From Stutzerimonas stutzeri KOS6 (GTDB lineage: Bacteria > Pseudomonadota > Gammaproteobacteria > Pseudomonadales > Pseudomonadaceae), in contig NZ_KK020676.1 in assembly GCF_000307775.2 (NCBI RefSeq), positions 1-64,000 of the forward strand: 64,000 bases of DNA. Reading direction: 5' to 3'. Positions 8,108 through 17,234 of the stretch are shown in pieces; positions within the stretch are counted from its first letter, which is position 1; each line of letters opens with the position of its first letter. The position numbers were made by a program, and so were the translations under genes. Below the pieces are notes generated by a model, which did no database searches, was not told the origin of the DNA, and saw only the letters and a program-made list of their open reading frames with translations.

Positions 8108-10420
8108 CTACGGCAACCAGCCGCGCACCCAATCCATGACCGACTCGGCCGGCGCCTGGATACCACAGCCAGGGCCGGGAGCCGGTTCGCTGCCGCGAAT
8201 ATAGGGCATCTGCACGGCATCGGGGCAGCGCTGGTCTGTGCCCAGGCCACTTCGCGCATCCACCCAGGCATAGGTCACATTGTCAGGCACCGGCATCTGC
8301 AGCGGCAGAGGATCGGCCCGACGCATGAAGTCGGTCCATACTTGCAGCGCGCCCGTGGCGCCTGTCAACGATGTCTTGCCATTGTCATCCCGACCAAGCC
8401 AGACCACCGCCAGCACATCCTGGCTGAAACCCGCGAACCAACTGTCACGCGAGTCATTGGTGGTCCCGGTTTTGCCGGCGAGATCGATCGACTGCGGCAG
8501 ACGATTATATGCAGAGCGCCCCGTCCCCTCGCGCATGACGCGCTGCATGGCGTACTGGGTAAGGTAGATGGCGCCCGGATCGAAGCGCTGCTGAATCTGG
8601 AACGGATAGCGCTTGAGCGGCTCGCCATCCGCAGTCAGCACACTGCGGATGCCTCGCAAAGGCGTGTTGAAGCCACCGTTGGCCAGGGTCTGATACATGC
8701 CGGCCACCTCGATCGGCCGCAACCCACCGGCCCCGAGCAGCATCGACGGATAAGCCGGCCACTGTGGCGACGCACCTAGCCGCTCAAGTGTCCGGAGCAC
8801 GTTCGGCACTCCCAGGTCCAGCCCGAGTCGCGCCGTGGACAGGTTGTAGGAATGGGCGAGCGCCTGGTACAGGTAAACCGTACCGTGGGCCTGGCGACCA
8901 TAGTTTTGCGGCTTCCAGACCTGGCCATCGGCGCCCTTGACCGAGAAGGGCTCGTCTTCCAGCAGGCTCGTCAGGGTGTACTGGCTGGGCTTTTCCAGCG
9001 CGGCCAGATAGATCGCAGGCTTGATCAGCGAACCAATCGGACGAGACGCATCGAGCGCCCGGTTGAATCCCGCATAACCTGGCTGGCGGCTGCCCAGCAG
9101 CGCCTGTATCTCGCCGGTTTCGGGGTTGGTCACGATCATGGCGCCCTCGACACCCTCGGTGCTCTTGCCAAGCCGTTTGAGGGTTTCGCTCATCGCCTGC
9201 TCGGCCTTGAGCTGCAGAACCGGATCAAAGCTGGTGAACACACGCAGCCCCTCTTCAGTGAGGTCCTCCTCGCGATAGTCTTCACGCAGCTGGCGCTTGA
9301 CCAGATCGAGGAACGCCGGATAGGAGCTGTCCGCCATGCTGCCGCGCTGGGTGACGCCCAGCGCGGCCTGCTTGGCCCGGGCCGCATCTTCGGCGCTGAT
9401 GACCTGCTGCTCGGCCAGCAGGTCGAGGATCAGATTGCGCCGCTCCAGCGCCCGCTCCGGGTTGCGCCGCGGGTTGTAGTAGGTCGGCCCTTTCACCATA
9501 CCGACCAGCAGTGCCACCTGAGGCAGCTTCAGCTCGGCCAGCGGCTGTCCGAAGAAATACTGGCTCGCCAGGCCGAACCCATGCACGGCGCGGCGCCCGT
9601 CCTGGCCGAGGAAAACTTCGTTCAGATAGGCCTCAAGGATTTCTTCCTTGTCGTAATGCAGCTCCAGCAATACCGCCATCATCGCCTCGGTCGCCTTGCG
9701 ACTGAGACTACGTTCGCTGGTCAGGTAGAAGTTCTTCACCAACTGCTGGGTGAGGGTACTGCCACCCTGGCGCACCTGGCCGGCTGTCAGGTTGACCCAT
9801 ACGGCGCGCGCGATGGACCTGGGCGACACACCGAAGTGATTGAAGAACTCCCGATCCTCCACCGCGACCAGCGTTTCCACCAGATAGGGCGGCACCTGCT
9901 CCAGCTTGATCAGGATGCGGTCCTCGTTGTGCGCCGGATACAACCCGCCGATCAGCACCGGCTCCAGGCGAGCGACCGGCAGGGCGCTGCCGCTGCCGTT
10001 ACTGAGGCCCGCGACGAAATCGCCGGAGAAGCGCACCCGCATCCGTTGTGATTGCTCGGCACCTTCATAGAACTGGAAGCCGCGGGTGTGCAGCTCGATG
10101 TCATTTCCGGCGACCGACGCGCCACCCGGACCGCTGACCGCCCGTTCACGGCGATAGCCCAGCGCGTCCAGTTCGGCCAGAAAATCATTCTTGTCCAGCT
10201 TCTGCCCGACGAACAGCTCCAGCGGCCGCGCATAGACTTTTGCCGGGATCGTCCAGCGCTTGCCGGAGAATTTCTCCTGCACAACGGCATCCAGATAGAT
10301 AGCGAAACCGGCGAGGATCACCAGGCCGACGATGGACAGCTTGAGCGCCCAGCCCAACCAGGGGCGAGCGCCGGCAGAGCGGCGCCGGGGGCGTGTACGA
10401 GGGGAGCGAGGTTTAGTCAT
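8108..10420 (-). CDS. mrcB: Penicillin-binding protein 1B, bifunctional transglycosylase/transpeptidase
   Basis: This 770-residue class A PBP builds and crosslinks peptidoglycan in the periplasm. Order of features: a short Arg-rich cytosolic tail; one transmembrane helix (about 27-50); a UB2H-type domain; the GT51 transglycosylase with catalytic Glu188 in VEDREFFNHFGVS and the GGSTLTQQLVKN motif; and the transpeptidase with the active-site Ser464 in SLIK, the SYN motif and KTGT near 650. The C-terminus has two Cys (QRCPDA, GPGCG). It is the first gene of the leftward mrcB-lpoP-yqcC set. Only about 150 nt separate its start from the rightward kinase-like gene. The P. aeruginosa name is ponB. 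Confidence 0.96.
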   Translation of the reverse strand: MTKPRSPRTRPRRRSAGARPWLGWALKLSIVGLVILAGFAIYLDAVVQEKFSGKRWTIPAKVYARPLELFVGQKLDKNDFLAELDALGYRRERAVSGPGGASVAGNDIELHTRGFQFYEGAEQSQRMRVRFSGDFVAGLSNGSGSALPVARLEPVLIGGLYPAHNEDRILIKLEQVPPYLVETLVAVEDREFFNHFGVSPRSIARAVWVNLTAGQVRQGGSTLTQQLVKNFYLTSERSLSRKATEAMMAVLLELHYDKEEILEAYLNEVFLGQDGRRAVHGFGLASQYFFGQPLAELKLPQVALLVGMVKGPTYYNPRRNPERALERRNLILDLLAEQQVISAEDAARAKQAALGVTQRGSMADSSYPAFLDLVKRQLREDYREEDLTEEGLRVFTSFDPVLQLKAEQAMSETLKRLGKSTEGVEGAMIVTNPETGEIQALLGSRQPGYAGFNRALDASRPIGSLIKPAIYLAALEKPSQYTLTSLLEDEPFSVKGADGQVWKPQNYGRQAHGTVYLYQALAHSYNLSTARLGLDLGVPNVLRTLERLGASPQWPAYPSMLLGAGGLRPIEVAGMYQTLANGGFNTPLRGIRSVLTADGEPLKRYPFQIQQRFDPGAIYLTQYAMQRVMREGTGRSAYNRLPQSIDLAGKTGTTNDSRDSWFAGFSQDVLAVVWLGRDDNGKTSLTGATGALQVWTDFMRRADPLPLQMPVPDNVTYAWVDARSGLGTDQRCPDAVQMPYIRGSEPAPGPGCGIQAPAESVMDWVRGWLP

Positions 10421-10579
10421 GGCGGCGCATTATACGCACTTTGCAGCCGGGGACAGACGGCCTCTCAGCGGTTTGCAGCGCAACGCTCAGCGGCCATAAT
10501 GCCAGCGACTTTTCGACTGTGTGGACTGCTTCGCAGTGGACTCGCACGCCCCGTTCAAGAAATTCAACAAGGAATGACC

Positions 10580-12142
10580 GTGAGCCAAGCACTGATCGCC
10601 GCCCTGCAGAATCCTGCCCTGTACTCGCACCCCACCGCTGATTTTCGAGTCATCGAAACCCACATTTCCTGGGTGATTCTCACCGGCCAGTACGCCTACA
10701 AGATCAAGAAGCCGGTCGATTTCGGCTTCCTCAACTTCACCGATCTCGCCTCGCGCAAGCATTTCTGCGAAGAAGAGCTGCGACTCAACCAGCGCATGGC
10801 GCCGGAGCTCTACCTGCAAGTACTGCCCATCACCGGATCGCCGGACGCGCCCGAAATCAATGGCTCAGGCGAGCCCTTCGAATATGTATTGCAGATGCGC
10901 GAATTCCCCCAAACGCAACTGCTGGCTGACGTGCAGGCACGCGGCGAGCTGACGGATGCGCACATCGACGCATTGGCCGAGCAGATCGCCCGTTTTCACC
11001 TGCATACCCCGCAGGTTCCCGCAGGCCATGCATTGAACAGCGCCGAAGCCATCGTCGCGCCGATGCGACAGAACTTCGAACAGATCCGCCCACTGCTCAA
11101 CGAGGCGGCAGACCTGCAGCAGCTCGATGCACTGGAAGACTGGAGCGAAACCAGCATCGCGCGCCTGCGGCCGCTGCTCGAACAACGCTGTCAGCAAGGC
11201 TTCGTTCGCGAATGCCACGGCGACCTGCATCTGGGCAACGCCACGCTGATCGATGGCAAGGTGGTACTGTTCGACTGTATCGAATTCAACGAGCCGTTCC
11301 GCCTGATCGACGTCGCCTCGGATGCCGCATTCCTGGCCATGGATCTCGAGGACCGCGGCCTGAAATGCCAGGCCCGGCGCTTCCTCAATGGCTGGCTGGA
11401 GCACACTGGCGACTACGCGGCTCTGGCCCTGCTCAACCTGTACAAAGCCTATCGCGCGCTGGTACGCGCCAAGGTCAGCCTGTTCCGCCTGTACCAGGAG
11501 CAAGATGCCGTGCAGCGCAAGGTCATCCTGCGCCAGTACCGCAGCTATGCCAATCTGGCCGAAAGTTACAGTGCGATTCCTTCGCGTTTCCTTGCCATCA
11601 CCCATGGCGTGTCGGCGGTGGGCAAAAGCCATGTCGCGTTGCGCCTCGTAGAAGCATTGGGCGCGGTACGCCTGCGCTCGGATGTCGAACGCAAGCGCTT
11701 GCATGGCGAGCAGCCCGAAGCACAGCAAGGCCAGCTCGATGCCGGCATCTATAGCCAACAGGCCAGCGATGCGACCTATCAGCACCTGCACCGCCTCGCC
11801 ACGAACGCTCTGCAGGCTGGTTTTTCCGTGGTGATCGACGCGGCATACCTGAAACGGCAGCAGCGTCAGGACGCCTGGCAGGCGGCGGAATCCACCGGCG
11901 TGCCGTTTCTGATCCTCGACTGCCAGGCGCCCGATGCGGTGATCGCCCAATGGCTGGCCCAGCGTCAGGCCGAGGGCCTCGATCCATCCGATGCGACCAT
12001 GGAGGTCGTGCATGCCCAGCAAGCCAGCCGCGAAGCACTGAGCGACAGCGAACGGCTGCACAGCCGCCGCGTCGATACGCAGGATGCCAGCAGCCTCGAC
12101 GAACTGGTCGCTCACATCCGCCAGCAGCTGCCCGGCCTGTAA
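10580..12142 (+). CDS. Two-domain protein: aminoglycoside phosphotransferase-like kinase plus P-loop ATPase
   Basis: This protein of about 520 residues has an N-terminal kinase-fold (APH/choline kinase-like) domain with the catalytic loop ECHGDLHLGNATL and metal-binding FDCIEFNEPFRLIDVAS. From about residue 335 a P-loop NTPase domain follows with Walker A THGVSAVGKSHVALRL, resembling zeta-toxin or gluconate-kinase-like proteins. Proteins of this fused form are widespread in proteobacteria, but I know of no established substrate. A start at GTG 10580 is preferred because AAGGA sits six bases upstream; ATG 10574 is in frame but too close to it. Despite the name, drug resistance should not be assumed. 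Confidence 0.88.
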   Translation: MSQALIAALQNPALYSHPTADFRVIETHISWVILTGQYAYKIKKPVDFGFLNFTDLASRKHFCEEELRLNQRMAPELYLQVLPITGSPDAPEINGSGEPFEYVLQMREFPQTQLLADVQARGELTDAHIDALAEQIARFHLHTPQVPAGHALNSAEAIVAPMRQNFEQIRPLLNEAADLQQLDALEDWSETSIARLRPLLEQRCQQGFVRECHGDLHLGNATLIDGKVVLFDCIEFNEPFRLIDVASDAAFLAMDLEDRGLKCQARRFLNGWLEHTGDYAALALLNLYKAYRALVRAKVSLFRLYQEQDAVQRKVILRQYRSYANLAESYSAIPSRFLAITHGVSAVGKSHVALRLVEALGAVRLRSDVERKRLHGEQPEAQQGQLDAGIYSQQASDATYQHLHRLATNALQAGFSVVIDAAYLKRQQRQDAWQAAESTGVPFLILDCQAPDAVIAQWLAQRQAEGLDPSDATMEVVHAQQASREALSDSERLHSRRVDTQDASSLDELVAHIRQQLPGL

Positions 12143-12147
12143 GCACA

Positions 12148-12180
12148 AGGCACCGCCGCCGGCAGACCGTGGCGGTGCCT
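12148..12180 (+). terminator. Stem-loop after the two-domain kinase gene
   Basis: A perfect 10-bp stem AGGCACCGCC / GGCGGTGCCT begins 6 nt past the stop, with a 13-nt loop. There is no strong T tract, so termination is only likely. Confidence 0.55.
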
Positions 12181-12217
12181 CTATACTTCGTCGGTAGGCC
12201 AAACATGGAAAACCGAT

Positions 12218-13003
12218 ATGTCTGCAAGCGAATCACGTACACCTGCGCCGGGCAGCGATAGCGTCCAGCTGTTTTCCAGCCGTTCCGATGACTATGCGCG
12301 CTATCGACCGACCTACCCCGACGCGCTCTTCGCCTGGCTCGCAGAACAGTGCGAGAGCACCGACACGGCGCTGGATCTCGCTGCAGGCAACGGCCAGGCC
12401 AGCTTTCCGCTGAGACGACACTTTCGTCGCGTCCTGGCGTGTGACGCCAGCGCCCAGCAGCTCGAAGCAGGAGGTAACTGGCCGAAGGTGCAATGCTTCG
12501 TAGCCGAAGCCGAGCGACTGCCGCTACGCAGCGGCCAGCTCGACCTGCTGGTGGTCGCGCAGGCCTTGCACTGGTTTGCCACGCCGGATTTTTTCGCAGA
12601 GGCACGACTCGCCCTGAAGCCACACGGGCTGTTCTGCGCATGGTGTTATAGCCTGCTGGAGGTCTCGACAGATGTGGATGCGATCATCCAGCAGCTTTAC
12701 ACAGATACCCTCGGCGGTTACTGGCCTGCCGGGCGCTCCAGCGTCGATGCCGGCTATCGGGACATCTGCCCGCCCTTTGCCCGCATCGACACCCCGGCGT
12801 TTGCGCTCGAGGCGCATTGGAGCCTGACGGAGCTGTTGGGCTATCTGCGCACCTGGTCGGCGGTGAAGAAATGGCAGCAGCGCCATCACCGCGACCCCGT
12901 CGCGATGCTTGAACCCCAATTGCTGTCGGCCTGGGGCCCGGCCGAACGACGGCGCCTTGTCGGCTGGCCTTTGCACTTCCTGACAGGCTTCCCAAACCGC
13001 TAG
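12218..13003 (+). CDS. Class I SAM-dependent methyltransferase
   Basis: This 261-residue protein has a Rossmann-fold methyltransferase domain. The AdoMet motif is ALDLAAGNGQASFPL (about residues 49-63), followed by the acidic strand VLACDASAQQLE and motif LDLLVVAQALHWF. The start YRPTYPDALFAWLAE matches the family that includes trans-aconitate-type and related small-molecule methyltransferases (methyltransferase type 11). The substrate cannot be deduced. It lies 18 nt upstream of the TfoX-C gene and may be co-transcribed with it. Confidence 0.88.
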   Translation: MSASESRTPAPGSDSVQLFSSRSDDYARYRPTYPDALFAWLAEQCESTDTALDLAAGNGQASFPLRRHFRRVLACDASAQQLEAGGNWPKVQCFVAEAERLPLRSGQLDLLVVAQALHWFATPDFFAEARLALKPHGLFCAWCYSLLEVSTDVDAIIQQLYTDTLGGYWPAGRSSVDAGYRDICPPFARIDTPAFALEAHWSLTELLGYLRTWSAVKKWQQRHHRDPVAMLEPQLLSAWGPAERRRLVGWPLHFLTGFPNR

Positions 13004-13021
13004 TACCGCAAGGACGCCGCC

Positions 13022-13285
13022 ATGCACGACGAACTGCTTTCGCTTCGCAATCTAGGCAAGACTTCGGTCCAGTGGCTGCACGCATCGGGCATTCACACCG
13101 CTGCCGATCTTCGGCGCCTGGGCTCGGTCAGTTCCTATCGTGCGGTGAAGGCCCGCGGATTTGGCGCATCGAAGGTGCTGTTGTACGCGATAGAAGGCGC
13201 GCTGCGGGACATGCCCTGGCAACAACTGCCGTCGCCTTTGAAGGAAGAACTGAACCGGAACCTGAACGACGCGCACGACAACTAG
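13022..13285 (+). CDS. TfoX/Sxy C-terminal domain protein
   Basis: This 87-residue protein matches the stand-alone TfoX C-terminal domain, a helix-hairpin-helix-like fold (LRNLGKTSVQWLHASGIHTA, then ADLRRLGSVSSYRAVKARG). In competence regulators such as Sxy/TfoX it is joined to an N-terminal domain that is missing here. Isolated copies are common in pseudomonads and have no proven role. No truncation of a longer gene is apparent, because a clean ATG follows the methyltransferase stop by 18 nt. Confidence 0.85.
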   Translation: MHDELLSLRNLGKTSVQWLHASGIHTAADLRRLGSVSSYRAVKARGFGASKVLLYAIEGALRDMPWQQLPSPLKEELNRNLNDAHDN

Positions 13286-13394
13286 AGCCAGCTCACAACC
13301 TCTGCTCGGCAGGATTTACTCGCTTCGCCAGCCCAGCCTATTGTGCGTCAACGCTTTCTGCCAATCGCCTGCCGCTCGTTCAAGGATTACCGAT

Positions 13395-14192
13395 ATGTAT
13401 TTACTCGGGGAACAACCGGCGTATGCCGATCACCTGACCAGCCGGCTTCAAGCCATTCCCAGCCAGTTGCTGGAGGGCCTGCAGCCATCGGGCCCCAACC
13501 TCAAATTCAAACACAGCGACGACCTTTGTGCGGCACTGCCACCCCAGCAACTGTTCATCATCGAGAGCGGCCTGCTGCATGCGCGGGTAGACAGCAAGGC
13601 GCTGTTCTACCTTCAGGAAGGAGACCTGGTAGGCCTGCGCCAGCCGGGCGACCAGCCCGAGTGCCGCTACAGCAGCGACGAGCCCGTCAGTCTGGTGCCG
13701 TATTCACGTAGTGCGGTGTTCCAGCACATTTATGCCGATGCGCAGCGCCAGGAACTGTTCACCCAGTACCTGATCGGCCATACCGCCTTGCTTGGCGACG
13801 CCCTTGCCCGCCTGAAGCAACCGGACATTCGCCCGGCTACCGGCTTCAGGCATTTTGCCGCGCGAGAGGAACTGATCCGTCAGGGTGACGAAGCGGACAA
13901 TGTGTTCATCATCATCGAAGGCCACGCCGAGGCCATCGTCGACGGGCAGAAGGTGGGGGACGTCCAGAAGGACGAGATTTTCGGCGCCATGGCGGTCTTT
14001 ACCCGCGAGCGTCGTAGCGCAACGGTGATCGCCTGCGAGCCCTGCAGGGTCATGGTGATTCCCAAGGAGCAATTTCTCGGCCTGACGCAAAGCAATCCAC
14101 GCATTGCCCATAGCCTGATCGAAAGCATGGCGCGCCGGATCGACCTGCTGAACAAGGAAGTCACCCAGCTGCGTATCGACGTTGCCGTGTAG
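13395..14192 (+). CDS. cbpA: Cyclic-nucleotide-binding protein CbpA
   Basis: The product is 265 residues with two cyclic-nucleotide-binding-like modules. The C-terminal one is the better conserved (EELIRQGDEADNVFIIIEG, then EIFGAMAVFTRERRSATV, the phosphate-binding cassette with R and A-T-V). No DNA-binding domain follows, so it is not a CRP homologue. In P. aeruginosa CbpA (cAMP-binding protein A) is a polar-localised cAMP effector whose gene sits next to the prrF locus. The same neighbour is present here, which supports the name. ATG 13395 matches the family start MYLLGEQ. Confidence 0.88.
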   Translation: MYLLGEQPAYADHLTSRLQAIPSQLLEGLQPSGPNLKFKHSDDLCAALPPQQLFIIESGLLHARVDSKALFYLQEGDLVGLRQPGDQPECRYSSDEPVSLVPYSRSAVFQHIYADAQRQELFTQYLIGHTALLGDALARLKQPDIRPATGFRHFAAREELIRQGDEADNVFIIIEGHAEAIVDGQKVGDVQKDEIFGAMAVFTRERRSATVIACEPCRVMVIPKEQFLGLTQSNPRIAHSLIESMARRIDLLNKEVTQLRIDVAV

Positions 14193-14238
14193 AAAGAATC
14201 CAGCATTCGCAGCGCACGAGTATTTTCACGAAAGGCGG

Positions 14239-14269
14239 TTGACTCACGAATGAGAATTGTTATTATTAT
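14239..14269 (+). promoter_or_regulatory. prrF promoter with overlapping Fur box
   Basis: A -35 TTGACT (14239-14244) and an AT-rich -10 (TATTAT at 14261-14266, spacer 16) lie just before the RNA start. A Fur-box-like sequence, AATGAGAATTGTTATTATT (14249-14267), covers the -10. Iron-loaded Fur would therefore repress, and iron limitation would switch the RNA on. Confidence 0.85.
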
Positions 14270-14272
14270 CGC

Positions 14273-14383
14273 AACTGGTCGCGAGATCAGCCGATAGCTG
14301 AGGGCTCAGGCAGTCGATCCTTCAGCTTATCTCCTCATCAGGCTAATCACGGTTTTGACCCGGCTCTGCCGGGTCTTTTTTTT
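14273..14383 (+). ncRNA. prrF: PrrF iron-responsive small regulatory RNA
   Basis: This RNA of about 111 nt is recognised by the conserved PrrF core AACTGGTCGCGAGATCAGCC at its 5' end and the segment CTCCTCATCAGGCTAATCAC before the terminator. The terminator is the stem GACCCGGC / GCCGGGTC with loop TCT (14357-14375) followed by eight T. PrrF pairs with mRNAs of iron-containing proteins and represses them under iron starvation (iron sparing), with Hfq. Location between cbpA and the phuW gene matches P. aeruginosa, but there two tandem copies exist and here only one is seen. Confidence 0.92.
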
Positions 14384-14400
14384 CCCAAAAAAGCCACTGC

Positions 14401-15285
14401 CTACTGCTTGCGCCTACGCAGCTCCTCGCAATGATCCCGTCCCGACTGTGCTGCCGTGTACCAGACGAAGTCGGCTTGCGCGGCAGTTACCTTCTCCCCC
14501 GCCTCGGCCAGCATCAACACGCCGACCGGCATCGTCGCCAGATCATCCACATGCAGCGGAACCCCGAGATCACGCCGCACATGAAATGCGCCTGCCAATA
14601 GCATCGCCGGCTTCGGCGCGGCAAGCAGGCGCTCGGCCATCCGCCGGTCACGCTGCTGCTGCACGGCAAGCATCGCCGGCAGTTGCGAGGCGGGCAGCAT
14701 CCCGCAATGGGAAGTTTCGATCTGAGCGAGCAGCGCGTCCCGCACCGGGGCAGCCGTAGAGGATCGTCCCTCAAGCGCGGGAGCAGATCGATAGACCGAC
14801 ATGACTTCGTCCGGGCCGAGGTTGGCGTGCAGTAGCGGATACTTCTGCGCGAGCGCATGGCTGACCAGCGGCCCGTACAGACTCCAGTCCCAGCCCTTCT
14901 GCCAGCCCAGCGCCTCAGGCAGAGCCGAGGGTCTGTGGCCATTACGCATTTCGGCACTTACCGAATCGACGCGCTGCTGCTGTTCAGGCTCGAGCATCTC
15001 CAGCAGCAGGCTGCCCTGTTCGCGCTGTCGACCCAGCGCCTGCAGCAGCCAGAGTTGCAAGGCGTGATGGTCCGGATTGTCATGCCGCTCCCCCACCAGC
15101 ACACCATCATATGCCTGGAGCGCCCTGACCAGTTGCCCTGGCGTCAGGACATGTCCGCTGCGCAGGTCGACAATCACACCGAGGTCGGGATGTTCCCGGC
15201 CCTCAGGACTTTGCCAGGCCGGGAGCGGAGGCAGCGACTGGCATCCGCTCAGGAACGCCAATGCAAGCAGCAGAACGATGTGCAT
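14401..15285 (-). CDS. phuW: ChaN family iron-regulated lipoprotein PhuW
   Basis: This 294-residue lipoprotein has signal MHIVLLLALAFLSGCQS (lipobox LSGC) and a ChaN domain (VLVGERHDNPDHHALQLWLL; GAFHVRRDLGVPLHV). ChaN of Campylobacter binds heme cofacially, and the pseudomonad member is the last gene of the phu heme-uptake operon. The start is ATG 15285, with AAGGAG 6-7 nt upstream inside the end of hmuV; the TTG at 15300 is a less likely start. It is convergent with prrF. A role in heme handling at the outer membrane is inferred from the family. Confidence 0.88.
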   Translation of the reverse strand: MHIVLLLALAFLSGCQSLPPLPAWQSPEGREHPDLGVIVDLRSGHVLTPGQLVRALQAYDGVLVGERHDNPDHHALQLWLLQALGRQREQGSLLLEMLEPEQQQRVDSVSAEMRNGHRPSALPEALGWQKGWDWSLYGPLVSHALAQKYPLLHANLGPDEVMSVYRSAPALEGRSSTAAPVRDALLAQIETSHCGMLPASQLPAMLAVQQQRDRRMAERLLAAPKPAMLLAGAFHVRRDLGVPLHVDDLATMPVGVLMLAEAGEKVTAAQADFVWYTAAQSGRDHCEELRRRKQ

Positions 15286-15296
15286 GAAGAACTCCT

Positions 15297-16067
15297 TCAA
15301 CGGGCAATGATCAGCGGATGACCGCGCTCGGGGTGACGCTCGACCAGTACGTCCAGACCAAACACCGCGTGCAGCGGATCGGCCCGCAAGACCTCGGCCG
15401 GCGCGCCTGCAGCCTGTGGAATACCGTCCTTGAGCAGCAGCAGCCGATCACAGTAGCGGGCGGCCAGATTCAGATCATGCAGGATGACCAGCACGGCACA
15501 CCCCTGCTCGGCGAAACGCCGGATGGCCAGCAAGATGCTGTGCTGATGGGCAGGATCGAGCATTGAAGTGGGCTCGTCGAGCAGCAAAACCTGGTCGCTT
15601 CCACCCGGCCACAACTGCGCCAGCACTCGAGCGAGATGGACCCGCTGGCGCTCGCCGCCGGAAAGACTCAGGTAGCTGCGCGAAGCAAGATGCGATGCGT
15701 CCGCAGCGGCGAGCGCAGCCCCGACGATACCGGCATCGGCCTCGCGGCCACTGCGGTGAGGCAGGCGCCCCATCGCCACCACATCCGCCACCCGAAAGGC
15801 GAAGCCGAGCGTCGAGCTTTGCGGCAGCACCGCCAGGCAGCGTGCCCGCTGCATGTCCGGCCAGTCACGAAGCGGCCTTCCATGCAGAGACACGTTGCCC
15901 GCGTAGCACTCCAGTTCGCCAGACAGCGCCCCGAGCAGGGTGCTCTTGCCCGCACCATTTGGTCCGAGCACGCCGAATACCTGGCCAGGGTGCAACTCGA
16001 GCGACACGCCCTGCAGTACCCTGCGGGTGCCACGGCACACCACCAGATCCGCGCCGATCAGCATCAC
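15297..16067 (-). CDS. hmuV: Heme ABC transporter ATP-binding protein
   Basis: This 256-residue ABC ATPase has Walker [15 protein letters not shown], signature [13 protein letters not shown], Walker [14 protein letters not shown] and the switch His in [12 protein letters not shown]. It would energise heme import through HmuU. Its start overlaps the end of hmuU (16064-16067), and phuW follows directly, so the three form one operon. Sequence alone cannot exclude a siderophore or vitamin B12 substrate. The ChaN neighbour and the P. aeruginosa phu order favour heme (phuV there). Confidence 0.9.
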   Translation of the reverse strand: MMLIGADLVVCRGTRRVLQGVSLELHPGQVFGVLGPNGAGKSTLLGALSGELECYAGNVSLHGRPLRDWPDMQRARCLAVLPQSSTLGFAFRVADVVAMGRLPHRSGREADAGIVGAALAAADASHLASRSYLSLSGGERQRVHLARVLAQLWPGGSDQVLLLDEPTSMLDPAHQHSILLAIRRFAEQGCAVLVILHDLNLAARYCDRLLLLKDGIPQAAGAPAEVLRADPLHAVFGLDVLVERHPERGHPLIIAR

Positions 16068-17101
16068 ACGCGCTCCCGCAGCAGCAGATAGAGGAAGAAC
16101 GGCGCACCAAGCAACGCCGTGACGATGCCGATCGGCAGTTCGGCTGGCGCGATCAGCAGACGGGCCGCTACGTCGGCAAGCAACAGCAGGCTGGCACCGG
16201 CCAGAGCCGATGCCGGCAGCAGCAGACGATGATCCGGCCCCACCAGCAAGCGCATCAGATGCGGCACAACCAGTCCGACGAAGCCTATCAGGCCCGCGGC
16301 AGCCACCGCAGCCCCGACGCCCAGCGCCGTACAGATCACCAGCTCACGCTGGACGCGCTCGACATCGAAGCCCAGATGACGCGCCTCCGACTCACCAAGC
16401 AGCAGCGCGTTCAATGCGTTGGCCCGTTGTGGCAGCCAGAACGCCACAGCCCCGGTAATCAGCAACAGCGGCCAGAGCCGCGCATAGCTCGCGCCATTCA
16501 AGCTGCCAAGGTTCCAGAATGTCAGCGAGCGCAGCGTCGTGTCATCCGCCAGATAGCTGAACAGCCCGACCATGGCACCAGCCAGCGCGGTCAGCGCTAT
16601 GCCCGCGAGCAACATAGTAGCGACGTGGGTGCGCCCGTCTCGCCGGCCCAGGCGATACACCGCAAGCGTCACTCCAAGCCCACCGACGAAGGCGAACGCG
16701 GACAGCACATAGGGCTCCCAGGCCACCGGAAGCTGCGGCAGCATAGTGCCGCCGACAATGGCCAGCGCCGCACCGAGTGCCGCGCCACTCGAGACGCCGA
16801 CCAGTCCGGGGTCTGCCAGCGGATTACGGAACAGTCCCTGCATGGCAACCCCGCAGAGCGCCAGCACCGCCCCCACTGCACAGCCAAGCAGCGTGCGCGG
16901 CAGGCGGATCTGCGCCAGGATCAGCTCGGCCTGCTCCAGACCGTCTCGCTCGACGGGTACTCCGATTAGACGCAGCGCAGCCGCGAGACTATCCCCGAGG
17001 GCCAGATTCAGCGGCCCCGTCGCCAATGACAGCCAGATCGCCATCAGCAACAGCAGGCCGAGCATCGGAAAGAGAAGTCGCACGGAAACCAGAGAGCCCA
17101 T
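16064..17101 (-). CDS. hmuU: Heme ABC transporter permease (FecCD family)
   Basis: This 345-residue polytopic permease of the FecCD/BtuC type has about ten membrane segments and the family core [20 protein letters not shown]. The start is taken at ATG 17101 ([14 protein letters not shown]); the frame extends to a TTG at 17116. No periplasmic heme-binding protein (hmuT/phuT), cytoplasmic heme chaperone (phuS) or TonB-dependent receptor (phuR) lies upstream. Instead a divergent Rieske gene begins at 17235. The transporter must borrow a binding protein from elsewhere, or the locus has been reduced. Confidence 0.9.
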   Translation of the reverse strand: MGSLVSVRLLFPMLGLLLLMAIWLSLATGPLNLALGDSLAAALRLIGVPVERDGLEQAELILAQIRLPRTLLGCAVGAVLALCGVAMQGLFRNPLADPGLVGVSSGAALGAALAIVGGTMLPQLPVAWEPYVLSAFAFVGGLGVTLAVYRLGRRDGRTHVATMLLAGIALTALAGAMVGLFSYLADDTTLRSLTFWNLGSLNGASYARLWPLLLITGAVAFWLPQRANALNALLLGESEARHLGFDVERVQRELVICTALGVGAAVAAAGLIGFVGLVVPHLMRLLVGPDHRLLLPASALAGASLLLLADVAARLLIAPAELPIGIVTALLGAPFFLYLLLRERV

Positions 17102-17234
17102 CGGGAGCGACGCCAAGCGGTATGAGCGGCGAAGAATAAGAGGCCACCGCCAGCATCGCCAGTGCGCGGCGGATTATTCGGCTGCACCAGGACGAGCACT
17201 GCGGGATAATCGCGGTTCATGCCGGAGGGGCCAG

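Noticed and set aside
10580-12142. Aminoglycoside resistance gene
   Set aside because: The APH-like fold is shared with many metabolic kinases and the fused NTPase is not found in resistance enzymes.
10865-12202. 445-codon open frame antisense to the APH/ATPase gene
   Set aside because: Shadow; the catalytic motifs are on the plus strand.
15563-16969. 468-codon open frame antisense to hmuV/hmuU
   Set aside because: His/Gln/Arg-rich composition typical of a reverse frame of membrane protein genes; no domain.
17104-17234. Gap between hmuU and the Rieske gene considered as a remnant of phuT
   Set aside because: No frame gives binding-protein-like sequence; only a short low-confidence open frame is present.
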